64,000 nucleotides of DNA from Unio delphinus (taxonomy: Eukaryota > Mollusca > Bivalvia > Unionida > Unionidae): the NCBI GenBank assembly GCA_029339505.1, contig JAQISU010000069.1:8745501-8809500 (forward strand), read 5' to 3'. Each line of letters opens with the position of its first letter. The stretch's first letter is position 1. The notes beneath the pieces are model-generated. The model worked only from the letters and a program-made list of their open reading frames with translations. It had not been told where the DNA came from and did no database searches. The position numbers and the translations under genes are program-made. This document shows, piece by piece, positions 12,461 through 21,716 of this stretch.

Positions 12461-13087
12461 CCTAGGGTCTGCTAAATTTATTGTCACAAATCCGTGTGGT
12501 TTTGACTGAGCGTGACTAAAGAAATTTCTAAACTGATTATGATTCATATCACCGCTGCACCAAGTTTGATGAATATTTCGTAGCGTATGAGTATCAACGC
12601 CGTTAAATACACACAACACATTGCAATTATCTCTGATCACTTTTGGTATTTGTGTGTATCGTTGAGTGACATAGATCACATCAGTGTTTTTATGCCTGCC
12701 TCGGGAAAATATTCTAGCAGAATTTTTTTGATTATCTAACATGATATCATCGTATACCACTAAATTGTTAATACTTCCATCGATGTCTTCCACGGAAGGG
12801 GCTTCCTCTATATCAGTAATAAACTCAATAAAATCTTCATCGATTTGAAATTCTTTTGCTTTCTCGTTAAAATCCTTTAGCACTTCATATCATCGCTGAT
12901 CGTCTACACTCGGGGCTATTAAATACAATTTGTTCCATTTCATCCATCTCGTTATCAAATTAAGTAGCAGTTGTGTCTTTCCGCTTCCAGATGGTCCGAT
13001 TATAATCATTCTAATTGAATTCGGCAACATTTCATGATGTTTAATAGGTTCCCGTCGTCGGGTAGCTGAATAATCAATTATATTCAT
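12422..13087 (-). pseudogene. A32/FtsK-HerA-like packaging ATPase with one in-frame stop
   Basis: Genome-packaging P-loop ATPase of Polintons and NCLDV-type viruses; it would pump DNA into capsids. Start ATG at 13087 (MNIIDYSATRRREPIKHHEM). Walker A is GPSGSGKT at about residues 31-38; Walker B is LVVYDDIM in the second part, followed by a Q-rich/arginine region (NSARIFSRGRHKNTDVIYVTQ). The two halves are in the same frame, separated only by TGA at 12890-12892 after SVDDQR. With about 220 codons the length fits the family. The gene ends inside the left TIR. It is the leftmost gene, convergent toward the terminus. The stop may have arisen by C-to-T change of a CGA codon, but no other copy covers this site. 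Function is lost unless the stop is read through. Confidence 0.85.
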
Positions 13088-13104
13088 GCCGTTATATATA
13101 AATT

Positions 13105-13634
13105 ATGGATCTATATTGTGTGAAGTGTAAAAAACGTACTGGCACAGATGACTTGACGACGATTACAACTAAAAATAACCCATCAGCGCTTTCTGGTAAA
13201 TGCGTACAATGTAGTACAAAGAAATTTAGATTTGTTTCTAAACCCAAGGAACTCAAGGAACCTTTAAAAAAAAACGAGGAGGTGATATCGCAGCCAAATT
13301 AGCAAAACTCCCTGGAACCCCATGGGCAAAATACCCTGGAGAAAAGCACCTTCCAGGATATAGCTACTGTGGACCGGGAACAAGACTTGATATCAGACTC
13401 AATGATCAAAATCAGCCCCGACCCGGTGAGGAACCAATAAACGCTATTGATAAGGCCTGTCACCTTTATGATGTATCTTATAAAAGCAGTAATCTGCAGC
13501 ACAGGCATCTAGCAGATGTGAAATTAATTCATGCGTTAAATGCTATTTCTGATAAATCTTTCAAAGAAAAATTGGCTTCCTTTTTGATAAAATCGGCTAT
13601 GAAAAGTAAATTGATGTTAGGTGCTGGTAATTAA
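13105..13634 (+). pseudogene. Zinc-ribbon + phospholipase A2 (parvovirus VP1-like) protein, split by a -1 frame change
   Basis: The first frame (13105-13302) starts MDLYCVKCKKRTGTDDL and has two CxxC pairs (YCVKC, GKCVQC), a small zinc ribbon, then a basic tail. The second frame, shifted by -1, carries a PLA2 domain: Ca2+-binding loop YCGPGT and the helix DKACHLYDVSY. In parvovirus VP1 and adintoviruses such PLA2 domains help virions leave endosomes. The frame change lies at an A9 tract (13266-13274) that contains A_AAA_AAC in exactly the phase of a -1 slippery site. The catalytic His of the HD pair is Tyr here (TAT); copy 2a has CAHDAAY. The second frame has no suitable own ATG before its conserved part, so fusion to the zinc ribbon is likely. 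It ends 8 bases before the integrase start. Confidence 0.78.
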
Positions 13635-13641
13635 TAACAAC

Positions 13642-14595
13642 ATGGAATCTATTTACTATTCTCCAAAAGGATACTGGAGGGGTAAATCAGCAGTCCATAA
13701 ACTCGCTAGCGCTGCAAAAGTGAAAAAAACCACTGCGGCTCATTGGTTATCCAAACAGGCACTATGGCAAATTTATCTACCACCGCCTAAACAAATCAAT
13801 TTCTCGCATTTTGATGTGACCGGACCCAATGAAGTTCATCAGGCTGATATATTATTTCTGCCACATGATCGTGGTTACAAATACGCATTAACCGTAGTTG
13901 ATATTGCAAGTCGATACAAAGAAGCAGAACCGTTAAAAACAAAATCAGCCACTGAAGTGGCTTCTGCATTTGAAAGGATTTATCGAAGGAGTCCTCTGCA
14001 CTGGCCAAATCTGTTACAAGTTGACCCGGGCAAGGAATTTCAGGGTGCAGTGTTATCTACAATGAAATATCACAATGTCGCTATCAGACGAGGGCATACT
14101 GCACTGCATCGTGATCAGGCCATTGTAGAACGATTTAATAAAACCCTTGCTGAGCGGTTATTTGGATATCAATACGCAAAAGAATTCATCCAAGAAAAAA
14201 GATCCCGTGAATGGGTTAAAAGGTTACCAGCTGTGATTACTGCACTGAATAACGAGATTACTAGAACCATCAACATGAAACCTATCAATGCGATTAAAAA
14301 GAAGTCAATACCTGAAATGGAAATTCAAAAAGATTTTAGCGTTTCCCAACCAATTCTTGGTAGTAATGTCATTGTGAGGTACTTATACGAACCAGGAGAG
14401 CTTGAGGGTGGCACAAAAAGGGCTACTGATCCTATTTGGAGCGTCACTACGCATAAGATATCTAGTATAACACGATCTACGGGTAGACTTCCAATCTATA
14501 AACTGGATTCAACTGCCCCTCAACGGGGTTTTACTAGACAACAATTACAAGTGATACCTGAGGATACTCAATTACCACCGCATGGGCTTAACTAG
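13642..14595 (+). CDS. Polinton retroviral-type integrase (rve family)
   Basis: DDE integrase of 317 residues that would insert the element by joining its ends to target DNA. I take ATG 13642 (MESIYYSPKGYWRGKSA) rather than the open frame upstream, since copy 2a keeps the same ATG and N-terminus. N-terminal zinc-binding-like region to about 60; catalytic core with D69 (VHQADILF), D128 (LQVDPGKEF) and E163 (AIVERFNKTLAERLF), 34 residues between the last two; C-terminal SH3/chromo-like segment about 235-310 (IWSVTTHKISSI). The frame is fully open with all three acidic residues present, so this may be functional. It follows the PLA2 gene by 8 bp and converges with the HNH end, overlapping it by 8 bp. 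Confidence 0.92.
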   Translation: MESIYYSPKGYWRGKSAVHKLASAAKVKKTTAAHWLSKQALWQIYLPPPKQINFSHFDVTGPNEVHQADILFLPHDRGYKYALTVVDIASRYKEAEPLKTKSATEVASAFERIYRRSPLHWPNLLQVDPGKEFQGAVLSTMKYHNVAIRRGHTALHRDQAIVERFNKTLAERLFGYQYAKEFIQEKRSREWVKRLPAVITALNNEITRTINMKPINAIKKKSIPEMEIQKDFSVSQPILGSNVIVRYLYEPGELEGGTKRATDPIWSVTTHKISSITRSTGRLPIYKLDSTAPQRGFTRQQLQVIPEDTQLPPHGLN

Positions 14596-14857
14596 CACCC
14601 TTGCGTCTATTGCACTCAAGACAAGTCAACATCACATTATTTCTGACATGACCGAGATTGTTATTTTTTCTGTCCACGGAGAATTGGCGAGGATCCTTAT
14701 CCGAATACTGCCAACGCATTATACAATTGCAACTCGCGCAGTGATTATTCTGTTGTTGCTTCAGAGTAATTATTAATTCAGCATCAATATCAAATTCTCG
14801 TTGTTTTTTTTTGTCTTGTTGTTTGTAACCGGAGAGTTTTTTTATCAATAATATCAT
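14588..14857 (-). CDS. HNH endonuclease domain, C-terminal module of the PolB-helicase gene or a separate overlapping gene
   Basis: 89 codons with an HNH/zinc signature: C40 and C43 (NHCASC), S60-V-D62-R63, H70, N74, C79 and C82 (LTCLECN). HNH nucleases nick or cut DNA; a role in replication or resolving ends is an inference. The frame overlaps the end of the helicase frame by 68 bp in another register and has its own ATG at 14857. The register change falls at an A7 tract next to the shared segment. In copy 2a the HNH likewise follows the helicase directly, so one fused polypeptide with a one-base indel here is as likely as two genes. Confidence 0.75.
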   Translation of the reverse strand: MILLIKKLSGYKQQDKKKQREFDIDAELIITLKQQQNNHCASCNCIMRWQYSDKDPRQFSVDRKNNNLGHVRNNVMLTCLECNRRKGAS

Positions 14858-16223
14858 CTATTGTGGTGTCATTATCATTGCTAATGATTTCATCATCGCC
14901 TGACTCTGTCAGGACAATTCTTCGAAGTTGATTTATTTTTCGTACTCTAGACACTGCGAGATAGACTAAATTCGACCATTCTATGCGATTATCTACTATC
15001 CAAACAGTTATATCCGATATAGTCAATCCCTGTGAAGAGTGTATTGTTGCTGCATAACCTAGCGTCCATGGGGATTTATTAGCACGCAATGCATCTTCAA
15101 CGACATTGATATCAACCAGCACAATATCATTTAATACGAGAATCTGTCTTTGAAATCCTTCGGATTTTGGTCCTGGAATATCAACTTCGATGTTCTGTTT
15201 TCGTGTATCCGATGGCCTATAACATAACGGTACTGGAAGTGTTGCAAATTTTTGTTTATGCAATTCAAATAACTTCATCTGAAGTGTGTCCCTGACTATT
15301 TTTCTACTTGCAATGATTAAATCATTTGGTCTCCACGCTTCCCAAAACTCATTCATTGGAGTTTCTGAAATTATTTCACGGGCTATTTCACACTGGATTC
15401 TATCCGGTTGTAATCTAATTAGTTTCTTAAATTCTTTTAATTCATTATCAAGTGATCTATGATCGGTATCAATTTCTTCATAATAGTCTACAAAACCCTT
15501 TAGCCATTCATGGGGGGATGCACCGACAAATGGTGGAGGTTGGCCGTGATCACCGCACATGACGATTTTTGTATTCTTCAATAACAACCACTCAAGAAAT
15601 ATTTTTAAGACATCTTCTGACACTGTGTCTATTTCATCCCAAAACATGATTTCAGGAATAAATTTCTCTCCCATGCGCTCAGGAGTCCATTTATCTCCCT
15701 TCCATCGGAAAAAGCTGTGATAAGTGCAGGCATTTACCCCTCGTTGTTTCATCTCTCTGGCGAGTCTGTGAGTTGGTGTTAGCACAATCATGTTTGGATT
15801 GGAAACGCTAGCGTTTCTACGGAATAACTCGATTGCCCGGGTTGTTTTTCCTGACCCACCACAGCCGTTTAAATAAACTGTTTTATATCTACAGATTGGA
15901 TCAGAAATCGGTGGTGCACTAGAAAATTCTGAACACTGATTGCTTTCTAAGTAATTATTTTCAATGGTAACATCTGCTGATGGAATATAATCATGAAGCA
16001 TTTCCTTCTTAATTCTCCATGACCCCCAATTCTCGTTGCCAGTAGCCTTAAAATCAGCCATTTTGCTATTTATGTAAAATGAGTCAGTAGCAACTCTAAC
16101 TGCGGTGGTAGGAAATCTATTGATCATTGAAAACAGATTGATAGAAGCATAACCAAGCATAGAAGCTCTCAAATATGTGTACTGCTGATGGATACCATCA
16201 GTGTAAGTAACAATTGTACCCAA
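14790..16223 (-). pseudogene. PolB C-terminal part fused to SF1 (PIF1/RecD-like) helicase
   Basis: One open frame of 477 codons. Its first 55 residues hold the polymerase motif C (RVATDSFYINS). Then comes a superfamily 1 helicase: Walker A NGCGGSGKTT (about 119-128), motif Ia LTPTHRLA, Walker B FWDEID (about 195-199), motif III CGDHGQPPP (about 223-231), motif V GYAATIHSSQGLT and motif VI YLAVSRVRK near the C-terminus. Such helicases unwind DNA 5'-3' at replication forks. The frame has no ATG start: it is in register with the palm-domain frame upstream, separated by a single TGA (16230-16232), where copy 2a has CGA and copy 2b GGA. So the helicase is a domain of the polymerase polypeptide rather than a separate gene. 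Confidence 0.82.
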
Positions 16224-16229
16224 TTTGGT

Positions 16230-17079
16230 TCAATCGGACATAAATGCGTCCTTACGATTGACATATAAGCCCCTATTCGTTAAATCTTTGATTACAAAAT
16301 CGTATTCAGCATTGTCTATAATCAATCGTGAAGAATATCTCGTATTATCATCTTTGCCACCTTGGGTAAATTTACCGATTATTCTTCGTCCAAGATCTTT
16401 TGCTTCATTGTTTCTGATTTCAAATAACTGTTGGGACCAATCCATGATTTGTTGTTCATTAAAATCAGGAAACAGTTTTCGCTCTTCGCTAATTATTTTT
16501 TCTAGATCAGGTTGTGGTAACCAGACTGATTTCTGTGCTCGATAGGATATAATTGCTTCACTGACAATTAATGATTTTAACATCTTACAATCAAGCATAT
16601 ACCGTAATAACACTATTGGCATCCAGTGTTTTTCAGACATGTGTTTACCAATCCAAAGATAACTACACGGATGAAGCCCTTCAGCCATTTCAAATGATAC
16701 TACACAAGCGAATCCGGTTAAATCGAAATGTGGCAGTGGTCCATTAATAGCAACACGGGTCGTGTGTAGGGTGTCCAAATCGTTTGAAATATTTCTCACA
16801 CTCTCCATACCCAAGAAAACTTCCTGGATAACATGCAATCATATCAACTGAAATAACGGTATCAGCGGTGTATTTTGTGTTCCATAATCCTCCATGGCTG
16901 TATTCAAGACAGGACAATTTGACATCTGATAAGAACTCACTTCGGGTTGGTTTCCACGCGTTTTTCTTCCTAGCAAAATGTGCTACAACTGATGGAAGTG
17001 TAAAACAGTTTGCTAATAATTGATCGTTGTCTTCCCCCCCAGAACTCTGGGGAGAAAATTCACTAGCTAGTTGCTTCAT
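16230..17079 (-). pseudogene. PolB palm-domain region, frameshifted
   Basis: Two leftward frames overlap. The first (17079-16744) ends with polymerase motif A, SVDMIACYPGSFLG (the DxxxxYP signature). The second (to 16230) continues with GPLPHFDLTGF and later the conserved GRRIIGKFTQGGK and IDNAEYDFVIKDL stretches, also present in copies 2a and 2b. Aligning with copy 2a shows that element 1 lacks 4 bases near 16757-16765, which causes the frame change. Assignment to family B rests on motifs A and C and their spacing; it is divergent from the classical Polinton PolB at 1-5826. Confidence 0.68.
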
Positions 17080-17103
17080 TTGATTATGCAGCTCTTCAGT
17101 ACG

Positions 17104-18075
17104 TTACAATTCTCCGTTGGGTCTTACAAACTGATCAAATCTACATTCTTCGTCTGAAGTACTATGAAATAGCCACACTGACACAGGATCGTTTTTACTC
17201 AAATGGTAAATAGCATCAAATAATTTCTGCTCTGAAAAAAACTCTTCGGTTCCAAACAGATATTTTACGGTTCTATCCCGTGGGAATATTGTTACTGCAG
17301 ATGACCACGCGTGTTCGTTATGATCAATAATCTCTATTGGGTTTCCATTTTTATTATATTTCGATTCGTATAATACTTCTCCGGTGATTGTCCTTACCGA
17401 TATTGGAAATCTCAATGATGTTTCTAATTTGGCTATATCTTGAATTGTTGCCCCATGCTGTTTCACTGTCAGTTCCCATTCGGTTATTTTTTTTCGTCTT
17501 AGATCAGTTAGTTTATTTCCCCGGGACGCATTTGTGAAGTGTTCTATTATTCGTGTTGCTACACAATTGAGCCCTGTCGAATATTTCATGGGTGCTAGTT
17601 TTGAAATATCAGGTTTTTCATTGAGCGGATATATCCCGTAAACAACTACTGTGACAGGATAAGATCTTTCGTAGTAGGGTTTATCAAGTCCAGTCAAAAT
17701 TCCTGGTTTTGAATCCTGAGTCACAGTGACAGTTTTTTTGTCCTTAAGAATAGGCTCGTATTTGTCCCTAATGATCCATTTTCCATTATCATGGATAACG
17801 AATTTTATTCGAAAAAAATTTCTTTCTTCCCCAAGACGTGAGATTATCACTGCTGCTTTTTCATCATTCATGGTAGCGTCAACAACACCATCAATTCGAA
17901 ATGTTGACCAACAATGAGCTGCCCCATCACGCTTGAATTCATTAAAACAGTCTCTGATTTTACTAATCAAGGTTCTATCAAGAATTTTATTCTTTGGTGT
18001 ATCAGAAACTCTATCAAGATTGAATTGAACACTTTTCCAGGGCTTAATTTTCGATAATCTCTCGAACTCCTCCAT
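17104..18075 (-). pseudogene. PolB N-terminal region (exonuclease/TP-like region uncertain)
   Basis: 323 codons starting MEEFERLSKIKPWKSVQFNL at 18075 and ending in an in-frame TAA at 17104-17106, after which the same frame continues into the palm region. Copy 2b has a sense codon here (RPNGYKNRTES). I do not see a clear exonuclease DxE motif; conserved stretches include FRIDGVVDATMN and VRPNG. It is divergent from the zinc-cluster gene, whose ATG lies 42 bp away, so a bidirectional promoter in this 42-bp gap is probable. Together with the next two frames the gene would span about 3.4 kb. Confidence 0.6.
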
Positions 18076-18117
18076 ACTATAGTTAAAACAAGCATTTAAA
18101 TGAAAGATTTAAGTATA

Positions 18118-18441
18118 ATGAATCATTGCAAATGGCTTATGATTGGATCAGTGACACCGTGTAACAAATCATGCAGAAATGAATTCTGTTGGTATCATAT
18201 GCAAAGCTTTCGTCGTGGAAGCCTGGGTCCGTTACCCTGTATTCAATGTGGGGTTGGGGTCAGGGGGAAGTCGCAATTATGCGTTATGTGCGGCGGAAAA
18301 CGATACAGGGAACTAAAACGCTATTATGATAAAAGAATAAAAAATACTGTCATTGACCCCAACGATGACAAAATAATAAAGACTGCTCAAGATTATATAC
18401 AGAGACTTATAATTAAACCAAACAATGAATTAGAAAAATAG
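18118..18441 (+). CDS. Cysteine-rich zinc-cluster protein
   Basis: 107 residues with a conserved Cys/His pattern: HCKW, PCNKSC, EFCWYH, PCIQCGVGV and LCVMCGG, followed by a basic helical tail (KRYYDKRIKN). The family recurs in this window at 38138, 49070, 58486 and 60349. Start: ATG 18118 (MNHCKWLMIG) is chosen over the in-frame ATG at 18100 because copy 2b is conserved only from MNHCKW onward. It always lies divergent from the leftward gene beside it. A DNA- or RNA-binding regulatory role is a guess from the zinc ligands. Confidence 0.72.
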   Translation: MNHCKWLMIGSVTPCNKSCRNEFCWYHMQSFRRGSLGPLPCIQCGVGVRGKSQLCVMCGGKRYRELKRYYDKRIKNTVIDPNDDKIIKTAQDYIQRLIIKPNNELEK

Positions 18442-18454
18442 TGTTATTATACAA

Positions 18455-18553
18455 ATGAACCAAGAATTCAGACCTCACCCCTCCGTGCTTGTTAATTATG
18501 AAGCATTCCGTAATGGTATTATCAGAAAATTCTATTTTCGCGTAGGTCTATAA
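18455..18553 (+). pseudogene. Remnant of a small HTH-like gene
   Basis: A 32-codon frame starting MNQEFRPHPSVLVNY, directly after the zinc-cluster gene. It aligns with the start of a longer frame at the same place in copy 2b (EFQPDPIVIN-like, then a helix-turn-helix-like segment). In element 1 the frame stops early, so most of the protein is missing. Confidence 0.4.
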
Positions 18554-18840
18554 CACCAAGGGAGACTACTCTTAAATGATATAACCAAGGGAGTTATCAT
18601 TGTGATTTAGCTTCTGAGTATTGTTTTATAGGAAAAGAAATATTTTCTTTTTTTTTTTAGTGTTTAAGTCAAATATTCTGTGTCACGTGCGATTAATGCG
18701 TATTTCATAACATAGGATGTGATCCGGAGATACAGGCGTTACAGGATAACACACGTGTATACTTTCTCCCTTAGATTGTGTTAGCTTGTTTAATGGGTAT
18801 TGTGATTCAGCGCTGGGCATTGTTTTGTAAGAATAGACAT

Positions 18841-19412
18841 GTTTTCAAACAATTATATTCTTTGTTCTAGTGTTTAAGTCAAATATTCTGTCTCATTTAA
18901 ATACTGTGAAACACCATTAATAAGTAATTCAAGAAAATAAAATAGCATACTTGCGGATTGATGTATTAATTCCCTTTATATACTCTCTCCCTTAGATGGT
19001 GTCGAGATGATAAGGGAGGGAATAACAACCCCCCCCCACCTACTCTTATATGTTTCTACTATTATGTGTAAATATAAGTGTTTTTAAATGTCTGTATGTT
19101 GACTATCATTTGTATAATTTAATATGTAAATATTGAATAAAGATTTGAAAAAAAAGAGGATGCCGACATGGCACCTATAAAAGATGTACAAATGCTACAT
19201 CTATAAAAATTACATTACAGTATGTCGTGGGTTATTTGCCCTTAAATTGTGATTCAGCGGCTTGGGATATAATTAATTAGAAAAGAAATCAAATATAAAA
19301 TGTTTTCAAACAATTATATTCTTTTTTTTTAGTGCTTTATGCAAATATTCTGTCTCATTTAAATACTGTGAAGCACCATTAACAAGTAATTCAAGAAAAT
19401 AAAATAACACAC
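18841..19412 (+). repeat. Direct repeat pair (about 110 bp) in the element 1 island
   Basis: 18841-18952 recurs at 19301-19412 with few changes, around TCAAACAATTATATTCTTT and ATACTGTGAARCACCATTAA. A third, partial copy lies near 18635-18690 (AGTGTTTAAGTCAAATATTC). Confidence 0.7.
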
Positions 19413-19656
19413 TCTGTGGATTGAAGCTGCTGTATTAGTCGCCTTATATACTAAATGAAAGGTTTAAAGCTGGGGCTTTCAAGGCCAATTCGACCAGTCA
19501 AAAAATAACCCACGCCATTGACACGTGTGCGTGGTTGACTTTTACTCAATCATGCAACCGGGTTTAATTTCATGGGTTGCTTTGATTGGTCGAATTGGCC
19601 TTTGAAAATCAGCCCCGTCGTTTCATGTTTGTGATGTCTGTGCCGTCCCATCATCA

Positions 19657-19739
19657 TTACATCATCATTGAATTATAATCCATATTACATCATCATTGAA
19701 TTATAATCCATATTACATCATCATTGAATTATAATCCAT
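19657..19739 (+). repeat. Tandem repeat, 28 bp x 3
   Basis: Unit begins TTACATCATCATTGAATTAT and repeats at 19657, 19685 and 19713 essentially without change. Confidence 0.85.
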
Positions 19740-19897
19740 CCTTAATTAAGTTAATTAAGTTTATGTATACCTACAATCTGAATGGAGATATATACGGTAT
19801 TTGTGCTGTCCTTAATTAAGTTAATTAAGTATATGTATACCTACAATCTGAATGGAGATATATACGGTATTTGTGCTGTCCTTAATTAAGTATATGT
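19740..19897 (+). repeat. Tandem repeat, 70 bp x 2.25
   Basis: Unit begins CCTTAATTAAGTTAATTAAG and includes TATACGGTATTTGTGCTGT; full units at 19740 and 19810, a partial third at 19880. The TTAATTAAGTTAATTAA core is palindromic. Confidence 0.85.
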
Positions 19898-20510
19898 TGT
19901 GACGTCACCCCAAGCATATCTTCTGGGCGGTCTAAGATGGCGTTTGCCACGTTAGGCCTCCCTTCCGGAGATGTATGTTTCGGGTTTCCCTTGGGCTTAC
20001 TTGGATGTGAAGGCAACCAAGGAGTTCCAAAGATGTGTTGTCGTATATATGTAACCTCTAGGTCATTTCACGTAAACATACCCTCTTGTGATTATAACCC
20101 GTTATTTGACGAGTTAGATTCACTCTTAGGGGAATATGTTTCCGGTGAATGTAAATATAAATGACCTAAAATAAATACCATCCATGGATGAAATTAGCTC
20201 TCCATCACATTTGGGTTACCCCGTATGGTGTTCAAAAATGAATTACCGGCCAAAACGTGGATGCACATTGGGTAACCCCAGAATGAATTATAGGCTAATA
20301 GAAACGGTCATAGGGTCATATCTCAAAGAGCAAAAACATTCTGATATAAAACAGAAACAGAAAAATGCTCTAACAAAGGACCCTATGAAAGACACAAAGG
20401 CCTAATAAGGGACCCAATCAATGCAAATAGAACCACAACGGCCTATATCAAGGGGGCCAAATGACTGATAATCGCTCATCATGGTTGATATTTATTTTTG
20501 TCTGCATTTA

Positions 20511-20812
20511 TATTTATATATACAGACTGAATTTTAAAAAATATATTTATATATACAGACTGAATTTTTAAAAAAGATAGTTATATATACAGACTGAATT
20601 TTTAAAAAATATATTTATATATACAGACTGAATTTTAAAAAAATATATTTATATATACAGAATTAATTTTAAAAAAATATATTTATATATACAGAATTAA
20701 TTTTAAAAAATATATTTGTATATACAGACTGAATTTTAAAAAAGATAGTTATATATACAGACTGAATTTTTAAAAAAGATAGTTATATATACAGACTGAA
20801 TTTTTAAAAATA
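20511..20812 (+). repeat. Tandem AT-rich repeat, 33-34 bp x 9
   Basis: Unit of the form ATATATACAGACTGAATTTT followed by an A tract; TACAG recurs at 20521, 20554, 20588, 20622, 20656, 20690, 20723, 20756 and 20790. Two units read ACAGAATTAA instead of ACAGACTGAA. Confidence 0.9.
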
Positions 20813-20864
20813 TTAACGGCTCTTTTATTTTTGAAAAATGAATTAGAAATATGTATTATCATAT

Positions 20865-21221
20865 ATGAATTCTGAAATTATGAATAGCATCATAGTTGAA
20901 ATTGCAAAATTGAAAAATCAGAATATTAGATTGTCAGATGGGTTAAATCCTGATCAAATCAAGTCGGATTTTCAGGATATAGAATACGGAGTTAGCACTA
21001 ACAAGTATATGTTGCCAAAGAAATACGCACTCATCAAAAAAATTCAAAATTCTATTCGAGACTCTCTTGCATTTTCCAGTGAAGTAGATGTGTTTGTTCC
21101 GTTATATACTATCGTGGAAGGAATACGAAAAGAATTGGGTAACGAATATGAATTGAAAAAGGAAGTTAATTCTAAAATTAGAAACTTACGAGCGTTAATT
21201 CAAGAAAATGAACTATTTTGA
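20865..21221 (+). CDS. Small helical protein, first gene of the capsid arm, function unknown
   Basis: 118 residues from ATG 20865 (MNSEIMNSIIVEIAKLKN), rich in Lys, Glu, Ile and Leu, predicted mostly helical, ending LRALIQENELF. I do not recognise the family, and copy 2b has no clear homologue. It opens the rightward block, directly after the AT-rich tandem array, which may contain its promoter. A hairpin with a T-rich tail lies 35 bp after its stop. Confidence 0.5.
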   Translation: MNSEIMNSIIVEIAKLKNQNIRLSDGLNPDQIKSDFQDIEYGVSTNKYMLPKKYALIKKIQNSIRDSLAFSSEVDVFVPLYTIVEGIRKELGNEYELKKEVNSKIRNLRALIQENELF

Positions 21222-21716
21222 TTGACCGGCCCCTCAAAAGATTTTGTCAGACAGTAAAATCTCCTTGAGATTTTCATTTTTTTTTTGTCATTTTTGATTG
21301 AATCAGTGAAAATATTTCACACTGCGAAAATAAAATAGAATCCTAACAGCTTTTCTCTATGGAAAATCCAATGCAAAATCGACTACTTGACCCTACGAGG
21401 TTTTTTGATGAAAATCGATGAAAAATGACCAAACATGACTGAAAACAGGCAAAAATTGATGAAAAATGGCTAAAAATCATCAAAAATGAGTTTTAACAGC
21501 TTTTCCTTATGGAAAATCCCATGTAAAATCGACTACTTGACTGTAAAATCTCTTTGAGATTTTCAACTGAAAACCACCAAAACTGTCAAAAACAGGCAAA
21601 ATCAATGGATAAAAAATAAAAATATTTCACAAGAATAAAAAATTGGACCGTTAAGGATGGAATCATTGATGGAAAAAATTGTTTTACAATTGAAAAATGG
21701 TTTCTGATTTCAAATA
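21222..21716. repeat. Non-coding spacer with internal duplicated blocks
   Basis: No gene. Two blocks share AACAGCTTTTCYYTATGGAA and CAAAATCGACTACTTGAC-like sequence (about 21345-21400 and 21490-21545), and many GATGAAAAATGRC motifs occur between them. The two perfect hairpins at 21256 and 21545 lie at the block edges. Confidence 0.55.
21256..21274 (+). terminator. 8-bp hairpin with T-rich tail after the first capsid-arm gene
   Basis: AAAATCTC - CTT - GAGATTTT, perfect stem, 3-nt loop, followed within a few bases by a T10 tract. An almost identical hairpin (loop TTT) lies at 21545-21563. Confidence 0.5.

Larger units (their letters stand above)
18554..20864. other. Non-coding repeat island between the two gene arms of element 1
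   Basis: 2.3 kb without a convincing gene, separating the replication/integration arm from the capsid arm. It holds a diverged 110-bp repeat pair and three tandem arrays (separate entries). Frames at 19937-20164 and 20184-20405 are open, but in copy 2b the matching DNA (about 39240-39440) is similar only as nucleotides, not as protein. Location and repeats would suit a replication origin or a regulatory region for both arms; this is an inference. Confidence 0.6.

Noticed and set aside
19937..20405. Two rightward frames in the element 1 island (75 and 73 codons)
   Set aside because: The matching DNA in copy 2b shows no conservation of the reading frames; treated as non-coding.
20511..20812. 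33-34 bp tandem array as a CRISPR array
   Set aside because: Units are contiguous without unique spacers, and the context is eukaryotic.
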